DNA from: Comamonadaceae bacterium UBA4962
Lineage (GTDB): Bacteria; Pseudomonadota; Gammaproteobacteria; Burkholderiales; Burkholderiaceae_C
Assembly: GCA_002397315.1 (NCBI GenBank)
Contig: DHAE01000013.1
Location: forward strand, 1-64,000
Length of the DNA: 64,000 nt
Reading direction: 5' to 3'
The notes beneath the pieces were generated by a model. It saw nothing but the letters and a program-made list of their open reading frames with translations. It made no database searches and was not told where the DNA came from. Below are positions 35,391 through 44,393 of the stretch, one piece after another; positions within the stretch are counted from its first letter, which is position 1, and each line of letters begins with the position of its first letter. Position numbers and translations under genes: made by a program.

Positions 35391-37216
35391 GCGGTCACTC
35401 CGTACAGGGTCCAGCGGGCGGACCACGGCGCCCAGGCGGCGCCGTCCTGCCAGCGGTGTTCGAACACCGCTGTCCCTTCCGGGCCCGTATCGGAAGCATC
35501 CTCGTCCGGCACCGCCACAGCCTTGTCGCCCAGGTTCATTCGCATCACGAGCCGTGCTCCGTCGTCATAGGCCCACTCGGCCTGCAGCCCCGTGGCACCC
35601 ACGCGCCGCGCGGCGTGCCCGCCGGTGCGCAGCCGCTCCAGGCGAGGGGTGATCCATTCGCGCCGAACGGCCAGCGCCGCGCGCAGCAGGGCAAGGCGCT
35701 CGCGCCCTGCCGGCGAATCGGCCTGCGCCCAGTCGAGGCGACTGCGCTCGAAGGTGGCGGCATCGCAGGGGTCGGGCAGTTCCCGGCCGGAGCCCGCTTC
35801 CAGGCGGAACTCGCGCTGGCGGCCGGCGCGCACCGCCTCGCGCAGCTCGCCCGTCCAGTCGGCGAAGTAGAGGAAGGGCGTCTCCGCCCCGAATTCGTCG
35901 CCCATGAACACGAGCGGAATGGCGGGTGTAAGCAGCGTGGCGAGCATCGCCAGTTCGGCCGCGGGCGAAGAAACCAGGTGGCCCAGCCGTTCGCCGAAGG
36001 CGCGGTTGCCGACCTGGTCGTGGTTGCCGAAGAAGTTGACCATCGTGGCCAGCGGCTGCGCGGCGGCCGGCATGCGCTCGGTGCGGTGGCCGTCGCCATC
36101 GCGCTCGGAGTGGGCGAAGACGTAACCGCCCGCCAGGCTGTGGGCCAGGCCGTCGAACGGCGCGTGCGCGTAGTCGGCGTAGTAGCCCTGGCGCTCGCCG
36201 GTGAGGCTCACGTGCAGCACATGGTGGAATTCGTCGTTCCACTGCGCGTCGTAGCGCGCGGCCTCGGGCCCGGGGGCCAGGCGCTCGCCCTCGTTCTTCT
36301 CGTTCTCCAGCACGAGGTGCACATGGCGGCCCGTGGTGGCCTCGCGCACGCGCGATGCGATGTCTTCCAGCACATGGGGCGTGCCGTCGTCGATGATGGC
36401 GTGCACGGCGTCGAGCCGCAGGCCGTCGATGCTGAACTCCTGCACCCAGTAGAGCGCGTTCTGGATGAAGAACTCGCGCACCGGCCCACTGCCGTCGCCG
36501 TCGAAATTGATGGCGGCGCCCCAGGGGCTGTGGTGCGTCTCGGAGAAGAAGCCCGGCGCATAGCTGCCGAGGTAGTTGCCGTCCGGCCCGAAGTGGTTGT
36601 AGACCACGTCGAGGAACACCATCAGCCCGAGCGCATGCGCCCGGTCGACGAGGCGTTTCATGTCGTCGGGCGTGCCATAGGCAGGATGGGGCGCGAACGG
36701 CAGCACGCCGTCGTAGCCCCAGCCGTGGTGGCCGCCGAAGGTCGCCACCGGCATCAATTCGACGGCGGTGAAGCCCTGGTCCGCGAGCCACTGCAGGCGC
36801 TCCGCCGCGGCCGCGAACGTGCCCTCGGGCGTGAAGGTACCCACGTGCAGTTCGTAGAGCACCACGTCCTTCCATGGGCGCCCGGTCCAATCCTTCACCT
36901 GCCAGCCGAAGGCCTCCGGATTGGTCACCCGGCTCGGGCCGTGCGGGCCCTCCGGGTTGCTGCGCGAGGCCGGGTCGGGCACCAGCGGGCCATCGTCCGC
37001 CTGCCACTGGTAGAGCGTCTCCGGGCCCGCATCCGGCACGACGGCCTCCCAGTAACCGTCCCGGGTGGGCCGGGCCGCGGCTTGCGCGGTGTCGGCCTGG
37101 GGCGTGGTGCGGTAGTGGAGGGCGAGCCGTTCGGCAGCCGGTGCCCAGAGGGTGAACCGGACGCCGCCTTCAGGCAGGAGGCAGGCGCCGATCGGCATGT
37201 CGTGCCGGTAGGTCAT
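35387..37216 (-). CDS. treZ: Malto-oligosyltrehalose trehalohydrolase
   Basis: GH13 enzyme that releases trehalose from malto-oligosyltrehalose made by TreY. The 609-residue protein has an N-terminal immunoglobulin-like domain (GGVRFTLWAPAAERLAL) and then the catalytic barrel: FTAVELMPVATFGGHHGWGYDGV, FLDVVYNHFGPDGNY, the nucleophile Asp in GLRLDAVHAI near residue 270, the acid Glu in HLVLENEKNEG near 305, and FFGNHDQVGNRA near 395. A small C-terminal beta domain follows. Both ends overlap neighbours by ATGA (glgX upstream, malQ::treY downstream). Confidence 0.96.
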   Translation of the reverse strand: MTYRHDMPIGACLLPEGGVRFTLWAPAAERLALHYRTTPQADTAQAAARPTRDGYWEAVVPDAGPETLYQWQADDGPLVPDPASRSNPEGPHGPSRVTNPEAFGWQVKDWTGRPWKDVVLYELHVGTFTPEGTFAAAAERLQWLADQGFTAVELMPVATFGGHHGWGYDGVLPFAPHPAYGTPDDMKRLVDRAHALGLMVFLDVVYNHFGPDGNYLGSYAPGFFSETHHSPWGAAINFDGDGSGPVREFFIQNALYWVQEFSIDGLRLDAVHAIIDDGTPHVLEDIASRVREATTGRHVHLVLENEKNEGERLAPGPEAARYDAQWNDEFHHVLHVSLTGERQGYYADYAHAPFDGLAHSLAGGYVFAHSERDGDGHRTERMPAAAQPLATMVNFFGNHDQVGNRAFGERLGHLVSSPAAELAMLATLLTPAIPLVFMGDEFGAETPFLYFADWTGELREAVRAGRQREFRLEAGSGRELPDPCDAATFERSRLDWAQADSPAGRERLALLRAALAVRREWITPRLERLRTGGHAARRVGATGLQAEWAYDDGARLVMRMNLGDKAVAVPDEDASDTGPEGTAVFEHRWQDGAAWAPWSARWTLYGVTA

Positions 37217-39363
37217 GGATGGACGGTGTGGGAAGTGGCGGTGAGGATGGCCATCGAGTGCGCGGGCAGCACGTACTGCGTGCCGGGCTCAACGGGCAGC
37301 GCGTCCGGCGGCGGCACCTCGGCCGTGCGGGTGTCCACGCGCACGGTCCAGATGCGGGGCTGGTCTTCCTTGGGCAGCGTGAAGGTGGCGTCCTCGCCGC
37401 TGGCGTTGAACAGCACGACGGCGGCGCCGTGGCCGGCATCCGTTTCCATGAGGGCGGCGACGCAGCGCGACTGCGGATCGTCCCATTCCTCCGGTGTCAT
37501 CGGCATGCCCCAGACGCTGTGCCAGTGCACGCCGACGCAGTCGGCGCGGCCGGTGCTCGCGGTGGCGGTGCGCAGGGCCGGCAGTTCGGCGCGCAGGGCG
37601 ATCAGCGCTTCGGTGAAGCGGCGCTGTGCCTCGTTGCGGCCGGCATGCTCCCAGTCGTACCACGAGAGCGGACTGTCCTGGCAGTAGCCGTTGTTGTTGC
37701 CGTTCTGGGTGCGCGCGTGCTCGTCGCCGCCCAGCAGCAGCGGCGTGCCGTGCGAGACGAAGAGCGTGGCGAGGAAGTTGCGCATCTGGCGGCCGCGCAG
37801 CTCCAGCACGCCGGCATCGTCGGTCTCGCCTTCCGCGCCGCAGTTCCAACTGCGGTTGTGGTTCTCGCCGTCGCGGCTGTCTTCCTGGTTGGCCTCGTTG
37901 TGCTTTTCGTTGTAGCTCACGAGGTCGGCCAGGGTGAACCCGTCGTGCACGGTGACGATGTTCACGCTGTCCGTCGCGGGGCGGCGGCGGTGCTCCAGCA
38001 TGTCGGCGCTGCCGCAGAGGCAGGCCGCGAAGCCGGGCAGGCTGCCGTCGGTGCCGCGCCAGTAGTCGCGCACCACGTCGCGGTAGCGGCCGTTCCATTC
38101 CATCCAGCCGTCGGGGAAGCCGCCCACCTGGTAGCCGTCCGGCCCCAGGTCCCACGGCTCGGCGATCAGCTTGACGCGCGAGAGCACCGGGTCCTGCGCC
38201 ACGGCCGCGAAGAAGGCCGCGCGGTGGGTGAAGGCGCCCGAGACGTCGCGCCCGAGCGAACAGGCCAGGTCGAACCGGAAGCCGTCGACGTGCATTTCGG
38301 TGACCCAGTAGCGCAGGCTGTCCATCACCAGCCGCAGGGCGGCCGGGCTGCTCGTGTCCACGGTGTTGCCGGTGCCGGTGTAGTCGACGTAGAAGCGCGG
38401 GTCTTCGGGCGAGAGCCGGTAGTAGGCGCCGTTGTCGATGCCCTTGAGGCTCAGCGTGGGGCCGAGGTGGTTGCCTTCGGCCGTGTGGTTGTAGACCACG
38501 TCCAGGATCACCTCGATGCCCGCGGCATGCAGCGCGCGGACCATGGACTTGAACTCGTCCGTGCCGCCGTCGGCACTGCTCGCGGCGTAGCGGGGCTCGG
38601 GCGCGAAGAACGCGATCGTGTTGTAGCCCCAGTAGTTGGCAAGGCCCGCGTCCACGAGCCGCTTGTCGTCCACGAAGGCCTGCACGGGCAGGAGCTCGAT
38701 GCTGGTCACGCCGAGCTGCTTGAGGTAGCCCACCGCGGCTTCCGAGCCCAGTCCGGCATAGGTGCCGCGCAGGTGCTCGGGCACGCCCTCGAGCGTCTGG
38801 GTGAATCCCTTCACGTGCATCTCGTAGAACACGGTTTCGGCGGGGGGCACGCGCGGGTACGCATCGTCGTCCCAGTCGAAGCGGGAGCGCACCACGATGG
38901 ATTTGGGCGCGCTCGCTCCGTTGTCCACGCCGCTGATGGCGAAGTCTTCCTCCTCGTGGCCGAGTTCATAGCCGAACTGGTCGTCGGCGCCCATCACGGG
39001 GCGGTCGAGCGCACGGGCGTACGGATCGATGAGCAGCTTGGCGGGATTGAAGCGCTGGCCCTTCGACGGATCGTAGGGGCCGTGCACGCGCAGGCCGTAG
39101 CGCTGCCCGGGCTTGATGTTCTTGATGTGCCCGTGCCACGTGCCGGCGGTGAAGCCGGGCAGCGCGACGCGGCCGGATTCGTTCTCGCCATCGGAGAACA
39201 GGCAGATCTCTACCTTTTCAGCACCCGGGGCGTGTACGGCGAAGTTCACGCCCTGGCGGTCGGCCGAGGCCCCGAGAGGCAGCGGCCGGCCCTGCTCGAC
39301 CGTGTAGCGGGCCGCGCGCGGGCGGCGGGACGTCATCTGCGGAGCCGCGTCGCCTGCCTTCAT
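37213..39363 (-). CDS. glgX: Glycogen debranching enzyme GlgX
   Basis: GH13 isoamylase-type enzyme that hydrolyses alpha-1,6 branches of limit dextrins. The 716-residue protein has an N-terminal CBM48-type domain (GVNFAVHAPGAEKVEICLF ... RYGLRVHGPYDPSKGQRFNPAKLLIDPYA). The catalytic barrel has ILDVVYNHTAEGN, nucleophile Asp in GFRFDLACSLGRD, acid Glu in KLIAEPWDLGPDGYQVG and NIVTVHDGFTLADLVSYNEKHNEANQEDSRDG, the last stretch being typical of GlgX/TreX. Its start overlaps the glgC stop and its stop overlaps the treZ start, each by ATGA. TreX-TreY-TreZ is the known route from glycogen to trehalose, which this gene order matches. Confidence 0.96.
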   Translation of the reverse strand: MKAGDAAPQMTSRRPRAARYTVEQGRPLPLGASADRQGVNFAVHAPGAEKVEICLFSDGENESGRVALPGFTAGTWHGHIKNIKPGQRYGLRVHGPYDPSKGQRFNPAKLLIDPYARALDRPVMGADDQFGYELGHEEEDFAISGVDNGASAPKSIVVRSRFDWDDDAYPRVPPAETVFYEMHVKGFTQTLEGVPEHLRGTYAGLGSEAAVGYLKQLGVTSIELLPVQAFVDDKRLVDAGLANYWGYNTIAFFAPEPRYAASSADGGTDEFKSMVRALHAAGIEVILDVVYNHTAEGNHLGPTLSLKGIDNGAYYRLSPEDPRFYVDYTGTGNTVDTSSPAALRLVMDSLRYWVTEMHVDGFRFDLACSLGRDVSGAFTHRAAFFAAVAQDPVLSRVKLIAEPWDLGPDGYQVGGFPDGWMEWNGRYRDVVRDYWRGTDGSLPGFAACLCGSADMLEHRRRPATDSVNIVTVHDGFTLADLVSYNEKHNEANQEDSRDGENHNRSWNCGAEGETDDAGVLELRGRQMRNFLATLFVSHGTPLLLGGDEHARTQNGNNNGYCQDSPLSWYDWEHAGRNEAQRRFTEALIALRAELPALRTATASTGRADCVGVHWHSVWGMPMTPEEWDDPQSRCVAALMETDAGHGAAVVLFNASGEDATFTLPKEDQPRIWTVRVDTRTAEVPPPDALPVEPGTQYVLPAHSMAILTATSHTVHP

Positions 39364-40670
39364 GCAGCCACCTTCTTCAGGCCGGAACCTTCGGTCGCGG
39401 TCGAGGCCGCGGGCCGTGCGCGGCCGATGCTGGAGGTGGTGGTCTGCAGGCTCTGCGACTTGAAGAACTGCCGGGGCACCACGACGATGCCGCTCTCGGT
39501 CACGTGGAAGCGCTTGCGGTCTGCCTCGAGGTCGAAGCCGATGCGTTCGTGCGCCGGGATATCGTTGTCCTGATCGATGATGGCGCGGCGCACCTGGGCG
39601 CCGCGGCCGATGCGCGAGCGTTCCATGACGATGCAGTGTTCGAGGCGCGCGTCGCGCTCGACGACCACCGAGCGGCGCAGCATCGCATTGTCCAGCGAGG
39701 CGCCGTCCACGATGCTGCCCGAGCCCACCACCGAGCGGTGGATGACGCCGTTCTCGATCTGGGCGGATTCGGCCTGGTCGGGGCTGGCGTAGATGGGCCA
39801 GCGGCTGTTGGTCATGCGGAAGCGGGGCGTGGCGCCCAGCGTGTCGAAGTGGGCCTGGTAGTAGGCGTCGATGGTGCCCACGTCGCGCCAGTAGCCGTGC
39901 TCTTCGTAGGGCTCGGTGCCGGGGATGGTGTTGGTGTCGAAGTCATAGGCCATCAGGCGGTGCGACTTGAGCATGGCCGGCAGGATGTGCTTGCCGAAAT
40001 CGCTGTGGCCGGTTTCGTGCGCCTGGCGCAGTGCGTCCAGCAGCACGTCGGCGTTGAACAGGTAGTTGCCCATCGAGGCCAGCGCATGGGTGGAGCTGCC
40101 GGGCATGGGGCGCGGCGGCGTCTGCGGCTTTTCGACGAAGTCGACGATGCGGTGGTTGTCGTCCGTCTCCACGATGCCGAACTGGTTGCAGTCGGCGAGC
40201 TTCACGGGCAGCGTCGCCACGCTGACGTGGGCGTCGTTCTTCGTGTGGAAGTCGATCATCTGGCGCACGTCCATGCGGTAGATGTGGTCGGCACCGAACA
40301 CGGCCACGATGTCGGGCTTGAACGTCTCGATCAGGTGGATGTTCTGGTAGACCGAATCGGCCGTGCCCTGGAACCACTCGGGACCGTTGTTCATCTGGGG
40401 CGGCACCACGGTGACGAAGTGCTGGGGGATGAAACGGGTCATCGTCCAGGACTGGCGGATGTGCTCGATGAGCGACTGCGACTTGTACTGCACGAGCAGG
40501 TAGATCGAGTAGATCTCGGAGTTCACGAGGTTCGAGAGCACGAAATCGACGATGCGATGCTTGCCGTTGAAGGGGACGGCGGGCTTGCAGCGCTCGGCCG
40601 TGAGCGGGTGCAGGCGAGAGCCTTCGCCGCCGGCCATGACGATGGCGAGAACATTCTTGGTGCTGGACAT
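39360..40670 (-). CDS. glgC: Glucose-1-phosphate adenylyltransferase
   Basis: Makes ADP-glucose from glucose-1-phosphate and ATP, the committed step of bacterial glycogen synthesis. The 436-residue protein starts with the nucleotide-binding AIVMAGGEGSRLHPLTAERCKPAVPF, followed by FNGKHRIVDFVLSNLVNS, VFGADHIYRMDVRQMIDFH, IVDFVEKP, SMGNYLFNADVL, the sugar-phosphate site YWRDVGTIDAYY and a C-terminal beta-helix. A short Lys/Ala-rich tail ends it. The ATG at 40670 gives the standard N-terminus. It is the first gene of the glg/tre operon, 268 bases after the stop of the lone receiver gene; that gap has no clear terminator, so read-through from the upstream operon is possible. Confidence 0.96.
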   Translation of the reverse strand: MSSTKNVLAIVMAGGEGSRLHPLTAERCKPAVPFNGKHRIVDFVLSNLVNSEIYSIYLLVQYKSQSLIEHIRQSWTMTRFIPQHFVTVVPPQMNNGPEWFQGTADSVYQNIHLIETFKPDIVAVFGADHIYRMDVRQMIDFHTKNDAHVSVATLPVKLADCNQFGIVETDDNHRIVDFVEKPQTPPRPMPGSSTHALASMGNYLFNADVLLDALRQAHETGHSDFGKHILPAMLKSHRLMAYDFDTNTIPGTEPYEEHGYWRDVGTIDAYYQAHFDTLGATPRFRMTNSRWPIYASPDQAESAQIENGVIHRSVVGSGSIVDGASLDNAMLRRSVVVERDARLEHCIVMERSRIGRGAQVRRAIIDQDNDIPAHERIGFDLEADRKRFHVTESGIVVVPRQFFKSQSLQTTTSSIGRARPAASTATEGSGLKKVAA

Positions 40671-40938
40671 GTGGGACTCCCGGGAAGTCAGACGTGGAAG
40701 GGGGCGGAACCTGGTTCTGCCATCACGGTCCGGCACCCTGTCGCGCGCGGTCGAGTTCGCCGTGGAAGGCGGACTGAATGCAGGGCGGGGGAGGCGAAAT
40801 GCGGCATGGCAGGGAATACCCCACCATGTTCTGTTGCGGCGCAACAAACGGTTGCAGGAAGTTTCGACGACGCGGTGTCAGTGCGCGCCTACGTCGACGG
40901 CCGCGTCAACGCAGCCGTGCGCCATCGCGACGATCGGA

Positions 40939-41328
40939 TCAGGTGTCCCCGGCGGCGCGCAGGCTGCCGAGCGAGCGCTCGATCAGCATGTCGAAGGCAT
41001 CGAAGTGGAGGGGCTTGGCGAGAACGTGGTCGAAGCCGGTCAGGGCGGCACGCTCGGCAGCCCCGAGCCCGGTGATGCCGATCGCGAGACAGGCGGGCAG
41101 GCCCTGCGCACGCGCGATCTCCTTGAGCTGAGGCACCAGGTCGGCACCCAGGATGTCGGGCAGGTGCTGGTCCACCAGCAGCAGCGCCGCCGCACGCTCC
41201 CGCATCGCGGCGAGAGCGTCCGAGCCCGTCCAGGCCATGCGCACGGTGTGCCCGTTGAGTTCCAGCAGATCCCGCAGCAGTTCCGCAGCCTCGTGGTTGT
41301 CGTCGACGATGAGAATCTCTGCGTGCAT
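40939..41328 (-). CDS. Single-domain response regulator
   Basis: A 129-residue receiver domain with no output domain. Landmarks are ILIVDDNHEAAELL (acidic pocket), the phosphoacceptor Asp in ALLLVDQHLPDILGADL near residue 53, the Thr of IGITGLG and the Lys of HVLAKPLHFDAFD. Such proteins relay phosphate or bind partners. It is 38 bases downstream of the phytochrome kinase reading frame on the same strand, so it is the likely partner of that kinase; bacteriophytochrome operons commonly end with a CheY-like protein. Confidence 0.9.
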   Translation of the reverse strand: MHAEILIVDDNHEAAELLRDLLELNGHTVRMAWTGSDALAAMRERAAALLLVDQHLPDILGADLVPQLKEIARAQGLPACLAIGITGLGAAERAALTGFDHVLAKPLHFDAFDMLIERSLGSLRAAGDT

Positions 41329-41366
41329 GAAGGAAGGCTGGGCCGTCGCCGCCGGAGCGGCCTAGT

Positions 41367-41771
41367 TCAGGAACCCGCGATTGTGCCCGAGCGTCCGCCC
41401 GGCAGCCGTACCGAGAAAACCACATGGTCGTCTTCATGGGCATAGGCGATCTCCCCGCCGTGCCCCTTCACGATCTCATGGGCGATGTAGAGGCCCAGGC
41501 CCATGCCGGACCGGTTGCGCGCATTGCCGGCCGAGGTCGCCTTGAACGGACTGAACAGGTTCTTTGCCACGGCCTCGGGAATGGGCGCCGCCACGTTGCG
41601 CACCTCGATGGCCACGCCCCCATCGGGCAGCGCCGTCGCCGAGACGCGCACCGGATGGCCCGGCAGGCCGTGGTGGCGGGCGTTGCTGATGAGGTTCACC
41701 ACGACCTGCGCGATGCGGTCGGCGTCCACCTCCGCCTCGAGCACGGGCGGCAGTTCGGCCCGCAGGTCGGT
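41367..41771 (-). pseudogene. Detached ATPase (HATPase_c) domain of the bacteriophytochrome
   Basis: This is the in-frame continuation of the bphP reading frame after a TAA at 41774-41772. It encodes the missing C-terminal kinase part: VDADRIAQVVVNLISNARHHG (N box), then FSPFKA (F box) and SGMGLGLYIAHEIVKGHGGEI (G2 box), ending in SVRLPGGRSG. No frame change is needed to join the two parts; only the one stop codon separates them. A GTG at 41744 could restart translation, but no good ribosome-binding site was seen. It is most simply the dead 3' half of a gene interrupted by a nonsense mutation. Confidence 0.8.
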
Positions 41772-43601
41772 TTAGGGATGGGCCGTGCGCGCCTCGTCGA
41801 TGAGATCGGCCAGCAGCGCGGAGACGTCGCCGCGCGTGACCTGCAGGTCGATCCCCATGCCGCTCTGCAGCCGCGACATGTCCATCACCTGGCTCACGAG
41901 GCGCTGCATCCGGCCGCTGGAGGACTGGATGCGCTGGCCCAGACGGCCGGTGCGGCCGTCCGCGTCGCCGCCTTTTTCCAGCACGCGGGCGGCCATGCTG
42001 ATGGAGTGCAGCGGGTCGCGCAGGTCGTGGCCGAGCATGGCCATGAGCTGGCTGCGCGTGCGGTTGAGTTCGGCGTGGCGGGCGTGCTGGGCGCGCTGCA
42101 TCTCGTCGAGCACCTGGCCGGCGATGTCGAGTTCCACCATGTCCCACGGCTCGGCTGTGGAGCGCACGGTTTCCTTCCATAGATCGAAGGAGCCGCGCGG
42201 CGTGAGGCGGGGGCCCAGCGGTCCGGGGCGAACTTCCTTTTCGGGACGGCCGCCCCAGTGGATCGTTTCGATCTGCTCCCGGCGCAGGAAGAGCACCCAG
42301 CCGCCGCGCTCGCGGTCGAACGGCAACGCCAGCAGCCCGCACCAGGGCGCGGCGTCGGTGGCCAGGGTGGGTTCCATCAGCGGCAGGGCGTGCGTCTGGT
42401 AGAGCCGGTCGGCGGGAATCTCTCCCTGCACCGCCGCCAGCCAGTCGAGGATGGCTTTCGCCGCGGCTTCCGACACGTCGCCGAAGCGCTGCATCTTGGC
42501 GCCGACGGCCACCACCGCGGCCTCGGCCTGGAGGTTGGCGGCCAGTTCCGGAGCGCAGCGGCAGAGCGCCGCGAACTCGTCGTCGGAGTGCACGATGTCC
42601 TGGATGAGCTGCGCCCGCAGCGTGGCCGCGGCCTGGTTGCGTCCGTTGTTGGCGGCGAGCAGCGAGTTCTGGATGTTCGACGACAGCACCTGTGCGATCA
42701 CATCGCAGGCCATGCGCACGCTGTAGGGCACCTGCCGCGGCTGCATGTGGTGGCACGCCAGCAGGCCCCACAACCGGCCGTTGATGACGATCGAGACGCT
42801 CATCGAGGCGCCCACGCCCATGTTGGAGAGGTATTCGATGTGGATCGGCGATACGCTGCGCAGCACGCTCGCGCTCATGTCCAGCGGCTCCGCCGTCTGC
42901 TGCAGCAGCGCGACCGTGGGTGCGCCCACGTCGGCGATGAGCCGCAGCGTGTTGACCACGTACAGCCGCCGCGCCTGCGCGGGAATGTCGCTCGCGGGGT
43001 AGCGTCGTCCGCGGTAGGGATCGAGTCCGGGCACGCAGCTTTCCGCCACCACGTCGCCGCTGCTGTCGTGCCGGAACCGGTAGGCCATCACGCGGTCGAA
43101 GCCGGTGAGCGCCTGCAGCTCCTGGGTGGCGAGCTGCAGCAGCTCGTCGATGGCGCGCGGGCGGCGCAGCTTTTCCATGGCGCGGTGCGCCTGCACGGCG
43201 AAGACCGCCAGTTCCGCCGGGGTATGGCGGCGGGATTCGAACTCGGCCACCAGCAGCTTGCCGCTGACGTGCAGCACCACGTCGAACACCCGGCCGCCGG
43301 CCTCCAGTTCCGCGGGCATGGGCACCTCGGCCTCGCCGCGCAGGGCCTGCAGCCCCTCGCGCACTTTCTCGGAGACGGCGGAGCAGGGCGCCTGCGGCAG
43401 CGCGGACAGATCGCTGCCGGGCCACAGCGGGCATCCCAGCAGCGCTTCCACGTTCTCGCTCGCGTAGCGCACGGTGCCCGTCGCGTCGAACGCGACCAGC
43501 GCTCCGTGGTCCTGGATGCGCCCCGGAATGTGGATGGGTTCGCGGTCGCAGTTGTCGAGGGTGGGTGCGGTCGTCTGCTGCGCATGGAGCGGCAGGATCA
43601 T
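41772..43601 (-). CDS. bphP: Bacteriophytochrome photosensor kinase, truncated by an in-frame stop
   Basis: A red/far-red light sensor that binds biliverdin. The 609 residues before the stop contain a Cys at 18 (LDNCDREPIHIPGRIQDHGALV), the expected biliverdin attachment site; PAS; GAF with the chromophore-pocket motif PASDIP and MAYRFRHDSSGDVVAES; and PHY with the tongue motifs HWGGRP and PRGSF. HisKA follows with the phospho-accepting His in MLGHDLRDPLHSIS. The frame then meets TAA after DEARTAHP, just before the ATPase domain, which continues in the same frame downstream. As it stands the product can sense light and dimerise but cannot autophosphorylate. It lies 70 bases after the heme oxygenase gene. 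The ATG at 43601 puts the Cys at the usual place. Confidence 0.9.
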   Translation of the reverse strand: MILPLHAQQTTAPTLDNCDREPIHIPGRIQDHGALVAFDATGTVRYASENVEALLGCPLWPGSDLSALPQAPCSAVSEKVREGLQALRGEAEVPMPAELEAGGRVFDVVLHVSGKLLVAEFESRRHTPAELAVFAVQAHRAMEKLRRPRAIDELLQLATQELQALTGFDRVMAYRFRHDSSGDVVAESCVPGLDPYRGRRYPASDIPAQARRLYVVNTLRLIADVGAPTVALLQQTAEPLDMSASVLRSVSPIHIEYLSNMGVGASMSVSIVINGRLWGLLACHHMQPRQVPYSVRMACDVIAQVLSSNIQNSLLAANNGRNQAAATLRAQLIQDIVHSDDEFAALCRCAPELAANLQAEAAVVAVGAKMQRFGDVSEAAAKAILDWLAAVQGEIPADRLYQTHALPLMEPTLATDAAPWCGLLALPFDRERGGWVLFLRREQIETIHWGGRPEKEVRPGPLGPRLTPRGSFDLWKETVRSTAEPWDMVELDIAGQVLDEMQRAQHARHAELNRTRSQLMAMLGHDLRDPLHSISMAARVLEKGGDADGRTGRLGQRIQSSSGRMQRLVSQVMDMSRLQSGMGIDLQVTRGDVSALLADLIDEARTAHP

Positions 43602-43671
43602 GGCGATGGCTCCATGGCTGGGGCCCGGTGCGTGGTACGGGGCCTGGGAGTGGAAAGGAGGCTGGACAGCT

Positions 43672-44337
43672 TCATGCAGGGGTGGTTTCCTGCGCATCGT
43701 ACTGCCGTTGCAGCGCGTCGAATGCCGCCTGCGCACCGGCGCACGCGGCGGCGATGTCCTCGGGGGAGCGGAGCGCGTCGGCGAGCCGCGCCAGGAAGTG
43801 TTTCCACCGGGCGGACGTCTCGGTGCCGCTGCCCTGGAGGTAGCGCAGCGGATGGGGGGCCAGCACGGGAGCGAGCCGCCGGTGCAGCCACTGGCCGCCG
43901 AGCTGCGAACCCTCCACCACATAGGCCATTCCCCAGGCCACGGCCGCGTTCCGGGCCGGAAAGCGCGCCAGCACGCCGGCGGCGGCCTCGCGGGCGGCAT
44001 CGCTCGCGGCCGGCAGGCCACCGGACGCGGCGGCTTGCAGATCGCTGCGCAGCGCCTGAAGGCGTTCGGGATCGTCCAGGCGCCAGACATGGGTGCCGTC
44101 GTCGATGCGGGCGATCACCGGCGCGAGCGCCTGCAGCCACGCCGCGAGCGCGCGCGCGTGCGCGACGTAGTCCCGCAGCGTGGCGCCGTCGCGCGCCAGG
44201 GGAAGGCTGCTGTCGAGCCGGGCGTGCTGGGCACGCGTGGCCTCGCGCAGCGCGGCGAGGCCGTCCACCGCCGGGCCGGGCGGCGCGTCCGCCGGGGCCT
44301 CGCCGGCTGCGGAATGGAGGGGGCGCGATGGACTCAC
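43672..44337 (-). CDS. bphO: Biliverdin-producing heme oxygenase
   Basis: Opens heme to biliverdin, CO and iron; in phytochrome operons it supplies the chromophore. The 221-residue protein has the proximal-His region LREATRAQHARLD (His near 38), LRDYVAHARALAAWLQALAPVI, and the distal-helix motif WGMAYVVEGSQLGGQWL with small Gly residues over the heme, as in BphO/PigA-type enzymes. The start is the weak point: the only reasonable codon after the preceding gene is a GTG at 44337, and no clear Shine-Dalgarno is seen. It sits between a hybrid kinase gene (56 bases upstream) and bphP. Confidence 0.87.
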   Translation of the reverse strand: MSPSRPLHSAAGEAPADAPPGPAVDGLAALREATRAQHARLDSSLPLARDGATLRDYVAHARALAAWLQALAPVIARIDDGTHVWRLDDPERLQALRSDLQAAASGGLPAASDAAREAAAGVLARFPARNAAVAWGMAYVVEGSQLGGQWLHRRLAPVLAPHPLRYLQGSGTETSARWKHFLARLADALRSPEDIAAACAGAQAAFDALQRQYDAQETTPA

Positions 44338-44393
44338 TTCGGGGGCTTCGGAGAAAAGGATGAGAAACGGGCGGCGTGCGACGGCCGAGCGGC

